Part shown: piece after piece, positions 34,257-42,707 of the stretch
Numbering within the stretch: position 1 is the first letter of the stretch
Layout: each line of letters begins with the position of its first letter
Assembly: GCF_031624635.1 (NCBI RefSeq)
Contig: NZ_JAMQOQ010000001.1
Coordinates: forward strand, 868,001 to 932,000
DNA: 64,000 nt
Origin: Halogeometricum sp. S3BR5-2
GTDB lineage: Archaea > Halobacteriota > Halobacteria > Halobacteriales > Haloferacaceae
Reading direction: 5' to 3'
Notes under the pieces: generated by a model
What the model was told of the DNA's origin: nothing
Seen by the model: the letters and a program-made list of their open reading frames with translations, nothing else
Databases searched by the model: none
Made by a program: the position numbers and the translations under genes

Positions 34257-35063
34257 ATGAGCTTAGAACGAAAAGACGACTACGACCACAAGGGCTGGAT
34301 GAAGGAGAAGGACCTCACTCCCGTGGAGTCCACGTTCCTCACGACACTCATCTGGCTCGACAAGCGGTTCCGAATCGTGGACTACCTGGAGCTGATGGAG
34401 ACCCTCTACTACCGGGTCAACCTCCAGATGCCGAAGAGCCACACCGAACAGTACAACCTCGACAACAAGTTCTGGTACTGGTACCCCCTGTACACGCTCG
34501 GCTTGTTCTCGACGCTCGCCTACGTCATCGCCGCAATCAGCGGCGCGTTGCTCGGCTTCTACTACTCGCCGTCGGCCGCGGCGGGCACGGAGGCCGCCGG
34601 GAGCGTCGCCTACGAGAGCATCGCGTTCATCATGCGCGACCTGCAGTTCGGCTTCATGCTGCGCTCCATCCACCGGTGGTCCGCGCAGGTGATGGTCGCC
34701 GCCGTGTTCCTCCACATGCTCCGCGTGTACTTCACCGGCGCCTACAAGGAACCGCGCGAACTCAACTGGCTGCTCGGCATCATCCTCATCAGTCTGACGA
34801 TGGTGTTCGGGTACACGGGCTACCTGCTCCCGTGGGACCAGCTGGCATACTGGGCGGGGCAGATCGGCGTCGAGATGTCGCTGTCGGTCCCGCTCATCGG
34901 CGAGTGGGTCGCGCAGCTACTGTTCGGCGGGTTCTCCTTGAGCCAGTCGACGCTGCAACGGATGTACCTCATACACGTCTTCCTGTTGCCGTTCGTCGTG
35001 ACCACGCTCATCGCCATCCACATCGGCATCGTGTGGGTGCAGGGCATCGCGGAGCCGCACTGA
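34257..35063 (+). CDS. Cytochrome b subunit (N-terminal, b6-type) of a bc-like complex
   Basis: The protein has 268 residues. The start at 34257 is chosen because MSLERKDDYDHKGW follows the previous stop by 2 bp. Four core helices carry the two haem-b ligand pairs: H-x13-H in SIHRWSAQVMVAAVFLHMLR and H-x14-H in the last helix pair (YLIHVFLL...AIHIGIVW). FGYTGYLLPWDQLAYW is the classical cytochrome b Qo-side motif. It should oxidise menaquinol and pass electrons onward. The C-terminal part of cytochrome b is a separate gene, as in b6f complexes. Confidence 0.93.
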   Translation: MSLERKDDYDHKGWMKEKDLTPVESTFLTTLIWLDKRFRIVDYLELMETLYYRVNLQMPKSHTEQYNLDNKFWYWYPLYTLGLFSTLAYVIAAISGALLGFYYSPSAAAGTEAAGSVAYESIAFIMRDLQFGFMLRSIHRWSAQVMVAAVFLHMLRVYFTGAYKEPRELNWLLGIILISLTMVFGYTGYLLPWDQLAYWAGQIGVEMSLSVPLIGEWVAQLLFGGFSLSQSTLQRMYLIHVFLLPFVVTTLIAIHIGIVWVQGIAEPH

Positions 35064-35070
35064 TCGAACC

Positions 35071-35835
35071 ATGACAGAAAACAACGACGCAGACGACGAC
35101 ATCCAAGCGGACGGAAGTGGCATCGTCGCGCCGGACGACGAGACGCCGACGTGGCGCGAGCGCAAGGAGCGGACGGTGGGCCTCTCGCGACTCACCTACG
35201 AGTACTTCGAGCGCTCCCGGCGCGAAGACCAGGACATGCGGCAGGCCTCCGACTACGTCGAACGCGACGTGCTCGCGTTCCCGACGTGGCCCCACGAGGT
35301 CATCCGGAACCTCGCCATCGCGAGCTTCTTCACCGGGATGGTGCTGTTCCTCTCGGCGACGCTGCCGATGCACATCGGCGCGCCGGCGAACCCGAGTTCC
35401 ACCCCCGCCATCATCCTGCCCGACTGGTATCTCTACTGGTCGTTCGGCCTGTTGAAGCTCGGTCCGCTCAACCCTGAACTGGCAATCCTCGGCGGGACGA
35501 AGCTGACGGCCGACGGGACGTACGGCGTGCTCGCCAACGGCGTCGTCGTCGGGTTCATCGCGATGGTGCCGTTCCTCAACAAGGGGAGCGCGCGTCGACC
35601 CGTCGAGCAGCCGTTCTGGGCCGCCGTCGGCGTCGCCGGCGTCGTCTTCGCGTTCACCATCAGCATCCTGGCCATCAAGAACCTCTTCCCGGGGAACGTC
35701 CACCTGCTGTTCGACCTGACGTTCCTCGCGCCCATCGTCTTCGGCTTCATCACGTACGCCGTCCTGAAGACGATGCGCGAGGGGTACATGTACGACCTCA
35801 ACAAACGCTACTACCGGCTCCGACCGCCGAAGTAG
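35071..35835 (+). CDS. Cytochrome b subunit (C-terminal, subunit IV-type) of a bc-like complex
   Basis: The protein has 254 residues. A long charged N-terminal extension of about 85 residues is followed by three or four membrane helices. LPDWYLYWSFGLLKL is the PEWY-type quinol-oxidation motif, with Asp in place of Glu (PDWY). It is 7 bp after the N-terminal cytochrome b gene, so the two are co-transcribed and form a split cytochrome b. A T-run lies in the gap before the next gene. Confidence 0.9.
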   Translation: MTENNDADDDIQADGSGIVAPDDETPTWRERKERTVGLSRLTYEYFERSRREDQDMRQASDYVERDVLAFPTWPHEVIRNLAIASFFTGMVLFLSATLPMHIGAPANPSSTPAIILPDWYLYWSFGLLKLGPLNPELAILGGTKLTADGTYGVLANGVVVGFIAMVPFLNKGSARRPVEQPFWAAVGVAGVVFAFTISILAIKNLFPGNVHLLFDLTFLAPIVFGFITYAVLKTMREGYMYDLNKRYYRLRPPK

Positions 35836-35903
35836 CCTCGAACGACCGCGCGGTCCCGCCGCGTCGCGAAAGGCCCTTTTTCTCTCCGTCCCAACGTTCG
35901 TCG

Positions 35904-36329
35904 ATGACCGACGGAGACGGGACGAGCGTCGACTCCGCACCGACCCCGAGCGGCGACGGGAACGAGCGCGGGGACGGGAGCGGGAACCGGAACCGCGGCG
36001 GCCGCCGGGACGTGGTCGTCCCGATGCGACTCTACAAGACGGTGACCGTCTTCTCGACGCTCATCGCCGTCGGCAGCGTCGTCGTCGGCTTCATGTTCCT
36101 CGACGCGGCGACGCTGAACGTGAGCTTCCTCGGCGCGATCGTGACGGGAGCGCTGTCGCTCGTCGGCGTCTCGGTGGCCGACGGCGTGATGAGCACGGCG
36201 CTGGCCGTCGTCGGACTCGCCGGCATCGCCTTCGGCGCCGGGGTGTACACCCTCGGGACGCGCTTTCGCGCTCGGGGAATGGGAAAGTCTCAAGAGGACT
36301 CCGACGAAGCATCAGACAACAATGGCTGA
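35904..36329 (+). CDS. Membrane protein of the cytochrome cluster, three predicted spans
   Basis: The protein has 141 residues. A disordered Gly/Asn/Arg-rich N-terminus of about 38 residues is followed by hydrophobic helices (about 42-66, 72-94 and 96-118) and a short polar tail. No redox motif is visible. It overlaps the next gene by 8 bp, so they are co-translated. A role as an accessory subunit of the respiratory complex is inferred from position only. Confidence 0.7.
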   Translation: MTDGDGTSVDSAPTPSGDGNERGDGSGNRNRGGRRDVVVPMRLYKTVTVFSTLIAVGSVVVGFMFLDAATLNVSFLGAIVTGALSLVGVSVADGVMSTALAVVGLAGIAFGAGVYTLGTRFRARGMGKSQEDSDEASDNNG

Positions 36330-36594
36330 CGAGTTCATCAAGGGACTCGGTATCTTCACCGCCTCGGGTCTCGGTTGGATGGTGCTGGCCGGGTGGTACC
36401 GAACGAGCAGTTTCGAGAGCACCAAACAACTCATCGAGTCCGCCGAGAGCAGCGGAACGCTGTTCGACGCGATGGGCATCGCGCTGATGGACGCGTTCCT
36501 TTACTTCGCGCTCCTCGGTGCGCTGACGTTCTGGCTGCTCATCCCCGCCGGACGGCAGGCGCGTTCGGCCATCCGGGACCGACGCTCGCAGTAA
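36322..36594 (+). CDS. Small two-span membrane protein of the cytochrome cluster
   Basis: The protein has 90 residues. Hydrophobic helices are at about 7-26 and 49-74 with a polar loop (YRTSSFESTKQLIESAESSG) between them, and the end is basic (GRQARSAIRDRRSQ). It overlaps the preceding gene by 8 bp. No functional motif is seen; it is likely to be a complex-assembly or accessory subunit. Confidence 0.7.
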   Translation: MADEFIKGLGIFTASGLGWMVLAGWYRTSSFESTKQLIESAESSGTLFDAMGIALMDAFLYFALLGALTFWLLIPAGRQARSAIRDRRSQ

Positions 36595-36707
36595 CGCCGC
36601 CTCTCCTCTCATCGCTCGTCGGCGAGCGTCCGCGAACGCCGCGAGCGACGCCCCGCGGGCGCGTCAGATTGGAAAAACTCTAATGAGTCGTACACGGAGA
36701 GTGGGGT

Positions 36708-37157
36708 ATGCAACCGCTACAGTTCCTCGTCCCACTCGATGGCATCGACGCCATCGAACCGGCGCTCAAGTACGCCATCGTGGTGCTGGTCCTCGTCAAC
36801 ATGGTGACGCGGATACTCGCGCACCGCTCGCACGTCAAGCAGGCCGACGAGGACGACGGAGAGGGAGCGCTCTCGCGGTACCTCCCGCACACCGTGACGA
36901 CGCTTCTCCTCGTGTTCGCGTCGTTCCTGTTCCTCTTCATCGACCCGCATCCGGGCGCGGTGCTGTCGGTGCTCGTGCTCGGTCTGTTCCTGACGGACTT
37001 CTTCGAGTTCGAATCGCGCCGCGTCGAGGCGCGCTCGAAGGCGCTCGAACTGGAGCGGCCGAAGGCGGCGCTCGGAGCGTCCGTTCTCGTGCTCCTGTAC
37101 GCGGCGTACCAGAGCTTCTTCTTCGTCATCGCCCCCGTCTGGAACGCCCTCATCTGA
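36708..37157 (+). CDS. Membrane protein at the end of the cytochrome cluster
   Basis: The protein has 149 residues with about four hydrophobic helices (17-36, 60-82, 84-98 and 120-145). A short acidic loop HVKQADEDDGEGAL follows the first. A CTCTAATGA box about 28 bp before the ATG suggests its own leaderless promoter in addition to possible read-through. No known motif is present. It is the last member of the strand run that starts at 32258. Confidence 0.68.
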   Translation: MQPLQFLVPLDGIDAIEPALKYAIVVLVLVNMVTRILAHRSHVKQADEDDGEGALSRYLPHTVTTLLLVFASFLFLFIDPHPGAVLSVLVLGLFLTDFFEFESRRVEARSKALELERPKAALGASVLVLLYAAYQSFFFVIAPVWNALI

Positions 37158-37241
37158 ACCCGGGGCGCGCCGACGGCGGTCCGCTCTCTGGTCCGTTCTC
37201 CTCGCGTCGACACCGCGAGCCACCCGCACGAGGGCGCCGCG

Positions 37242-38042
37242 CTACGAGTCGTCCCCGAGACGGAGGAAGGGAAGGTGACCGTCCACGGAGAGTTCGACGG
37301 GGGCGTGCGGCGGGACCGGTCGGCGCTCCTCGGCGTCGACGATGAGCGAGACGGACGCCTCGTCGCGTTCGACCGAGAGGACGACCGGGAGGCGGAACAC
37401 CCACGAGTCCGGCAGCGTCGTGTACGGAGCGATGGGGACGGCGACGACGCCCGTATCGGGAGCGAGCGTCGGGCCGCCGGCCGCGCGGGCGTAGCCGGTG
37501 CTGCCGAGGGGCGTAGCGACCACCACGCCGTCCGCGCGGAACGAGTCGACCCGCTCTTCGGGCGTCGAGATGGCGTACTCGGAGATGCGCGCCGGCGCGT
37601 CGGTCATCAGCGTCACGTCGGCGAGCGCGGTGCCCGCCCTCTCCCCGTCGACGGCGACGGAGAGGGCGGGGTGAGAGACCACCCGCCCCTCGCCCGCCCG
37701 GAGCCGTCGAACCGCCTCGCCGACGCGTTCGGGGGGGACGGACTGGCGGCCGACGGCGCAGTCGACCGGGAGAATCGGCGTCGACACGTCCGCGGCGGCG
37801 AGGGAGAGGAGGGCGTCCTCGCCGACGGCGAAGAGGGCGTCCGCGTCGGGGCGCGCGCCCGCGCCGGTCCGTTCGGTCGGACTCCCGGCGCCCGCGGGTC
37901 GGTCGTGCGGGTCCCGTCCCGTCCCGTTCCCCGCGTCGCGACGAACGACGCCGCCCGCGGCCGCCACGGCGTCCGCGACGGCGTCGGCGGCGTCCGCGTC
38001 CCCGTCACCGCGGACGACGACGACGGGCGCGTCGCGAGTCAC
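37242..38042 (-). CDS. NAD kinase-family protein lacking the GGDG motif
   Basis: The protein has 266 residues. The second half is clearly NAD kinase: ALADVTLMTDAPARISEYAIS, then DGVVVATPLGSTGYARAAGGP (171-191), then a C-terminal beta-sandwich region (SVERDEASVSLIVDAEERRPV). The N-terminal domain does not have GGDGT; the equivalent region reads FAVGEDALLSLA (71-82). The usual PILGVNxGxxGFL reads PILPVDCAVGRQSVP. Residues 35-65 are a disordered insertion. It may bind NAD without phosphorylating it, or have a shifted active site. It converges with the cytochrome cluster. Confidence 0.8.
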   Translation of the reverse strand: MTRDAPVVVVRGDGDADAADAVADAVAAAGGVVRRDAGNGTGRDPHDRPAGAGSPTERTGAGARPDADALFAVGEDALLSLAAADVSTPILPVDCAVGRQSVPPERVGEAVRRLRAGEGRVVSHPALSVAVDGERAGTALADVTLMTDAPARISEYAISTPEERVDSFRADGVVVATPLGSTGYARAAGGPTLAPDTGVVAVPIAPYTTLPDSWVFRLPVVLSVERDEASVSLIVDAEERRPVPPHAPVELSVDGHLPFLRLGDDS

Positions 38043-38147
38043 GCTCCGACCTCCGGCGCGCCTCTTCGAGACATCGTGTCGGGATACAGTCGGCGCGGTA
38101 AAAGACCCGGCGGTTCGACGCTCTCCGCGGCCGTCGGCGGCGGCGTC

Positions 38148-39455
38148 TCAGTACGGCCAGTCGCCCGTGATTCGCATCCCCGCCGCGAGGTCCTCGTCTT
38201 CGAGTCGGTCGGCCATCTCCGACTCCTCCTTGTGCGGTATCTCGGTCCCCTCGTCGGAGAGGTCGACGACGAGGTCGGCCAGCAGAATCGCCTGCTCGCG
38301 GAGGTTGCGCACCTCCAGTTTGTCGAGGGTGTCCGCGAACGTGTGCCCCCACCCGCGGCCGCGCCCCTCCGTCTCGCAGGAGACCATGTAGCCCGGCACG
38401 CCCCACCGGGTGAACGGCCAGTGGTCGCTGTGCGGGACGAGTTCGGGGTTCGTCGACACCGGGTGGTCGAACCGGTCGCCGACCGCCTCGGCGGCCGCTT
38501 CGAGTTCCTCGAAGCCGTGGTAGTCGAACTTCAGCGTCCGGCCGAAGACGACGCCGTCGTGGTTGACGACGGCCCGCACGTTCGCCCTGTCCGCGCCCAA
38601 CCGCTCGGACTCGTGGGTGGAGCCGACGAGTCCGACCTCCTCGGCGCCGAAGACGACGAAGCGGACGCGCGTGTCGAGTTCGTCCTCCCGGTCGGCGAGG
38701 ATTCGCGCGAGTTCGGCCGCCATCACGGTGCCGGACCCGTTGTCCCACGCCCCCTCCGCGATGTCGTGGGCGTCGAGGTGGCCGGTGACGAGCACCTCCT
38801 CCTCGGTGTCGGGGCCGAGTTCGGCGTGGACGTTGCCGCTCTCGGCGTCCGGCGTCTCGCAGTCCACTTCCACCGTCAACTCCGCGCCTTCGAAGCGCCG
38901 GACGAGGCGGGCGCCCACCTCCTTGCTGACGCCGACGGCGGGTATCTCGCCGACGGGCGCCTCCTCGGTGCCGACGCTGCCCGTCGGGGGGAGACAGCCC
39001 TCGACGTGGTTGGCGAAGACGAACGCCGCGGCGCCCGCCTCGACGGCGTGGTAGTACTTCTCGCGGCGGTGGATGAACCGCTCGTAGTGGTCCGGGACGG
39101 TCGAGGAGACCATCACGACCTTCCCCGAGAGGTCGTCCTCGAAGTCCTCCGGCAGGCCGTAACCCAGGTCGACGAACTCGCCCGTCGCCGTCTCCGAGGG
39201 ACTGCGCGGCAGGGCGATGCAGTCCTGCGTCGTCCCGTCGACGCGGACGGCGCTGTCGCCGCGCTCCCACCCCTGAATGTCGAAGGTGTCGATGCGCGCG
39301 TCGCGCGCGCCGGCCGCCTCGAAGGCCTCGCGCGTCAGTTCCATCGCCTCGCGTTCGCCGGGCGACCCGGCCATCCGGTCGCCGACGTCGACGAGCGATT
39401 CGAGGAGGTCCCACCCGAAGTCGCTGGTGAACGTCTCTCCGATCCAGTCTGTCAT
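38148..39455 (-). CDS. M28-family zinc aminopeptidase/carboxypeptidase
   Basis: The protein has 435 residues. Metal-site motifs are TGHLDAHD (His-x-Asp), GAWDNGSG (bridging Asp), FGAEEVGLVG (catalytic and ligand Glu pair), NHDGV and PHSDHWPF (ligand His). Residues of about 110-200 form an inserted PA-like domain, as in plant-type and bacterial M28 enzymes. There is no Tat or Sec signal at the N-terminus, so it is probably cytoplasmic. It would release N-terminal amino acids from peptides. It is monocistronic, divergent from the thiolase gene. Confidence 0.9.
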   Translation of the reverse strand: MTDWIGETFTSDFGWDLLESLVDVGDRMAGSPGEREAMELTREAFEAAGARDARIDTFDIQGWERGDSAVRVDGTTQDCIALPRSPSETATGEFVDLGYGLPEDFEDDLSGKVVMVSSTVPDHYERFIHRREKYYHAVEAGAAAFVFANHVEGCLPPTGSVGTEEAPVGEIPAVGVSKEVGARLVRRFEGAELTVEVDCETPDAESGNVHAELGPDTEEEVLVTGHLDAHDIAEGAWDNGSGTVMAAELARILADREDELDTRVRFVVFGAEEVGLVGSTHESERLGADRANVRAVVNHDGVVFGRTLKFDYHGFEELEAAAEAVGDRFDHPVSTNPELVPHSDHWPFTRWGVPGYMVSCETEGRGRGWGHTFADTLDKLEVRNLREQAILLADLVVDLSDEGTEIPHKEESEMADRLEDEDLAAGMRITGDWPY

Positions 39456-39614
39456 GTGCGCACGTCCACCGAGGGGACACTAACCGTTTGGGTGTCCCGC
39501 GTCGCCGGCCGGTTTTCGCGGGGAGGACGATGCGAGTCGTGCGCGCGCCCGAGGCGGCCCGACGGGTCGCCGCGTCCGGCAGGTTCATAGGTCGTTTATC
39601 ACCTACGTTCGTGC

Positions 39615-40781
39615 ATGAACGACGTTCGAATCGCCGGAGTCGGTCTCACGCCGTTCGGGCGGCAACCGGAGCGGACGGGACGGGACCTGTTCGCGGAGGC
39701 CGCGTTGGCGGCCCGCGAGGACGCCGGCGTCGCCCGCGAGGCGTTCGAGGGGCTTCACTACGGGAACTTCATGGGCGCCCTCGCCGAGCGACAGGGCCAC
39801 CAGGGTCCGTTGATGGCCGAGGCCGCCGGCCTCGACTGCCCCGCGACGCGCCACGAGTCGGCGTGCGCCTCGGCCGGGATGGCCGTCAGGCACGCCGTGC
39901 AGGCCATCCGCGCGGGCGAACACGACGTGCTTCTCGCGGGCGGAATGGAGCGCATGACGAACCTCCCGACGACGGAGGTGACAGAGTCGCTGGCTATCGC
40001 CGCGGACGAACTGTTCGAGGTGCGCGCCGGGATGACGTTCCCCGGCGCGTACGCCCTGATGGCCCGCGCGTACTTCGAGGAGTACGGCGGGTCGCGCGAG
40101 GACTTGGCGCACATCGCGGTGAAGAACCACGCCAACGCCGTCCCGAACGAGTTCGCGCAGTACCGCCGCGAGGTGACCGTCGAGGAGGCGATGGACAGTC
40201 CGCCCGTGGCGACGCCGCTCCACCTGTTCGACGCCTGCCCCATCACCGACGGCGCGAGCGCTCTCGTCCTCGTCAGCGACGACTACGCCGAGGCGCACGG
40301 ACTCGACGCGCCCGTCCGCGTCGCCGGGAGCGGCCAGGGCGGCGACAAGATGGCGCTGCAGGACCGCGAGGCGTTCTCGCGGACGCCCGCGGCGACGGCG
40401 GCGGCCGAAGCGGCCTACGACGACGCGGGAATCGGCCCCGGCGACGTCGACGTCGCGGAGGTACACGACTGCTTCACCATCGCCGAGGTGCTGGCGCTGG
40501 AATCGCTCGGCCTGTTCGACCACGGCGAGGGCATCTCGGCCGCGCGCGAGGGGCGGACGACCCGCGACGGCGATTTGCCAGTGAATCTCTCGGGCGGTCT
40601 GAAGGCGAAGGGCCACCCCGTCGGCGCCACCGGCGGGGCGCAGATAGTCGAGATGGCGAAACTGCTCCGCGGCGACCACGTCAACAGCGACGCCCTCTCG
40701 GACCCGCGAATCGGCGTCACGCACAACGCGGGCGGCACCGTCGCCAGCGCCGTCGTCCACGTGCTGGAGGTGGCCGAATGA
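39615..40781 (+). CDS. Thiolase-family acetyl-CoA acetyltransferase (SCP-x type)
   Basis: The protein has 388 residues. The nucleophile Cys is in HESACASAG (about 82-90). AEVHDCFTIAEV, GLKAKGHPVGATGGAQ (His) and THNAGGTVA complete the active site. These features match SCP-x/archaeal thiolases rather than PhaA-type ones. It shares an ATGA overlap with the next gene, a Zn-ribbon/OB-fold protein that in archaea couples thiolase to HMG-CoA synthase (shown for methanogens). No HMG-CoA synthase is in this window, so the pair may serve beta-ketoacyl metabolism instead. Confidence 0.9.
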   Translation: MNDVRIAGVGLTPFGRQPERTGRDLFAEAALAAREDAGVAREAFEGLHYGNFMGALAERQGHQGPLMAEAAGLDCPATRHESACASAGMAVRHAVQAIRAGEHDVLLAGGMERMTNLPTTEVTESLAIAADELFEVRAGMTFPGAYALMARAYFEEYGGSREDLAHIAVKNHANAVPNEFAQYRREVTVEEAMDSPPVATPLHLFDACPITDGASALVLVSDDYAEAHGLDAPVRVAGSGQGGDKMALQDREAFSRTPAATAAAEAAYDDAGIGPGDVDVAEVHDCFTIAEVLALESLGLFDHGEGISAAREGRTTRDGDLPVNLSGGLKAKGHPVGATGGAQIVEMAKLLRGDHVNSDALSDPRIGVTHNAGGTVASAVVHVLEVAE

Positions 40782-41152
40782 CCGACCAGAGCTACGACGA
40801 GTGGGTCGCGGCACTGGGAACCGACGACGCGTTCTATCTCGAATGCCCCGAGGGCCACGGGTCGCTCCCGCCGCGGCGGACCTGCCCGCACTGCGGCGCG
40901 ACGGAGTTGTCTGAGACGCCGCTACCGGAGGCGGGGACCGTCGAAACCTACACCGAGGTCCACGTCGCCGGCCCCGACTTCGCCGGGCAGACGCCGTACC
41001 TCACCGCGATAGCGTCGTTCGGCGCCGTGCGACTGACGGGCGTCCTGCGCGACGCGTCGGAGGGCGATGTCGAAACGGGTCTCTCCGTGAGCGCCGGGAC
41101 GGCGGAGAACCCCGACACCGGCGACGCAGTGGTCGTGTTCCGGCCGCGGTAG
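40778..41152 (+). CDS. Zn-ribbon/OB-fold acyl-CoA-associated protein (DUF35 type)
   Basis: The protein has 124 residues. A zinc-ribbon-like N-terminus (LECPEGHGSLPPRRTCPHCGATE, where the first pair is Cys-x3-His instead of Cys-x2-Cys) is followed by an OB-fold (VETYTEVHVAGPDFAGQTPYLTAIASF...VVVFRPR). This is the DUF35 partner of thiolases. It overlaps the thiolase stop codon by 4 bp, so they are translationally coupled and probably form one complex. Confidence 0.9.
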   Translation: MTDQSYDEWVAALGTDDAFYLECPEGHGSLPPRRTCPHCGATELSETPLPEAGTVETYTEVHVAGPDFAGQTPYLTAIASFGAVRLTGVLRDASEGDVETGLSVSAGTAENPDTGDAVVVFRPR

Positions 41153-41273
41153 CGGCCATCGACAGGGACGCGCGCGCCGCACTCGGTCGCACAGGTCCGA
41201 GAGACTCCTTCGAGCGGCCGTCTCGGAGTGCGGTCGTCCGAACAGCTTTGCCCTCAAGAGCCGTCGAGTCGGC

Positions 41274-41672
41274 GTGAGCTCTCCACTTCGGGCCGGCGCG
41301 GGCCGCGTCGTCGACGCCGTTGCAGTCAGCGAGCGCCGTCGCGTGTTGGTCGCACTCGGCCTGCCGTTCGTCTTCTGGCTGGCGGTCCACCTGTCGGCGA
41401 ACCTCGGGATTCTCTCGCTCGCCCTCGCCGGCGCGTTGGCCGCGTACCTCTACACGCGGCGGACGGCCCGAGCGACGCTGACGGCCGGGTTCGCGGGCGC
41501 GGGGCTTCTCCTGATCGCGCTGTTTCTGTTGCAACTCTATCTGCTCGACGCGGGCGGGAGCACGGAATCGCTGAGCGGCGCCGCCGAGCGACTCGCCGGG
41601 TGGGTCCTGTCCGGCGCCGTTCTGCTCGCACTCGGAGCGTCGCTGTCGGGCATCGGGCGCCGAGAAGAATAG
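41274..41672 (+). CDS. Four-span small membrane protein, unknown function
   Basis: The protein has 132 residues from a GTG at 41274. Hydrophobic helices lie at about 25-43, 45-62, 70-92 and 108-126. Short charged loops carry Arg on what is probably the cytoplasmic side (SERRR, YTRRTAR). There is no similarity that I recognise. The reading frame is clean and its codon usage is like its neighbours. The shadow frames at 41228-42061 are dismissed. Confidence 0.6.
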   Translation: MSSPLRAGAGRVVDAVAVSERRRVLVALGLPFVFWLAVHLSANLGILSLALAGALAAYLYTRRTARATLTAGFAGAGLLLIALFLLQLYLLDAGGSTESLSGAAERLAGWVLSGAVLLALGASLSGIGRREE

Positions 41673-41740
41673 CGGAAGGGACCGCGGACGCGCGGCGAGG
41701 AGCGGAGGAGGTCCTGAGGCCGGCCGGTCGGCCGGTCGGG

Positions 41741-42664
41741 CTACGCGGATACGCCCATCTCTTCCCGAACGGTCGAGAGGAACTGCTCGGGGAACTCCAC
41801 GTGCGGCAGGAGTTTCGCGTCGTCGAAGACGACGAGTTTGCAGTCGGCCGCCTCCGCGAGTTCGCGGCCGTCCTTCAGGGGGACGAGGTCGGACTCCCGA
41901 CCCCAGACGAGCGTCACGGGCACGTCCGTCTCCGTCAGCGCGGACTCGAAGTCCACCTCGGAGTTGAGGTAGCCGCTGATGAACGACGCCGGCGCGAACC
42001 GCGCGTTCGGCTGGTGGGCGGTGCGCCACTCGTAGTCCATCCACTCCTCGGAGACGCGTGAGGGGTCGGCGTAGCCGTGGTCGGCGTTGAAGTAGCGGAT
42101 GGACGGCTTCGAGCCGAGGAGGTTGAAGACGGCCTCGCCGACGAGCGGTGCCCGAATCAGTTCGCGGAGCCACTGCATCGGGTCGGGGCCGCCGCGTTCG
42201 GTCGGACAGACGAGAATCATCCGCGAGACGTCCGGGTCGGCGCCGACGAGGTAGGCGGCGGTGAGCGAGGAGGCGACGACGGCGGGCTCTTCGTATTCGG
42301 AGACGAACTCGCCGACGAAGTCCTCGTAGAGCGCCGCCGAGTAGCGCAGTTGCGGTCGGTCGGAGGTGCCGAACCCGGGCAGGTCGGGGGCGACGACGTG
42401 GTAGTCCTCGGCCAGTTCGTCGAACACCTCGCGGAACTCGCCGTTCGAGGCGGCGGCGTTGACGCCGTGCAGGAGCACCAGCGTCGGGGCGTCCTCGTCG
42501 CCCGCCTCGGCGTAGCGGACGTCGATGCCGCGCCAGCGGTAGGTGTGCTGTTCGCCCGACAGGGCCGGTTCGAGGGGCGGCGCGCGACGCGAGAGGACGG
42601 CGTTCGCGGCGGCGACGGCGCCGACGCCGGCGACGACTCCGCCGACTACGGTCTTGAGCTTCAT
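41741..42664 (-). CDS. Alpha/beta-hydrolase with N-terminal hydrophobic anchor
   Basis: The protein has 307 residues. Residues 5-24 form a Val/Ala-rich hydrophobic segment, either an uncleaved anchor or a signal. The hydrolase fold follows: LVLLHGVNAA oxyanion loop, then the nucleophile elbow VASSLTAAYLVG, in which Ser-Leu replaces the usual G-x-S-x-G and only small residues remain. The acid is in WGRESDLVPL and the catalytic His in LLPHVEFPE. The substrate is unknown. TATA-like GATATTATA is centred 25 bp before the ATG, so the transcript is leaderless. Confidence 0.86.
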   Translation of the reverse strand: MKLKTVVGGVVAGVGAVAAANAVLSRRAPPLEPALSGEQHTYRWRGIDVRYAEAGDEDAPTLVLLHGVNAAASNGEFREVFDELAEDYHVVAPDLPGFGTSDRPQLRYSAALYEDFVGEFVSEYEEPAVVASSLTAAYLVGADPDVSRMILVCPTERGGPDPMQWLRELIRAPLVGEAVFNLLGSKPSIRYFNADHGYADPSRVSEEWMDYEWRTAHQPNARFAPASFISGYLNSEVDFESALTETDVPVTLVWGRESDLVPLKDGRELAEAADCKLVVFDDAKLLPHVEFPEQFLSTVREEMGVSA

Positions 42665-42684
42665 ACCTGGAACAGGGGTGGGAG

Positions 42685-42693
42685 ATATTATAG
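42685..42693 (-). promoter_or_regulatory. TATA-like box of the alpha/beta-hydrolase gene
   Basis: On the minus strand CTATAATATC is centred about 25 bp before the ATG at 42664. The spacing fits a leaderless transcript. Confidence 0.55.
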
Positions 42694-42707
42694 CCTATTG
42701 GGGGGAT

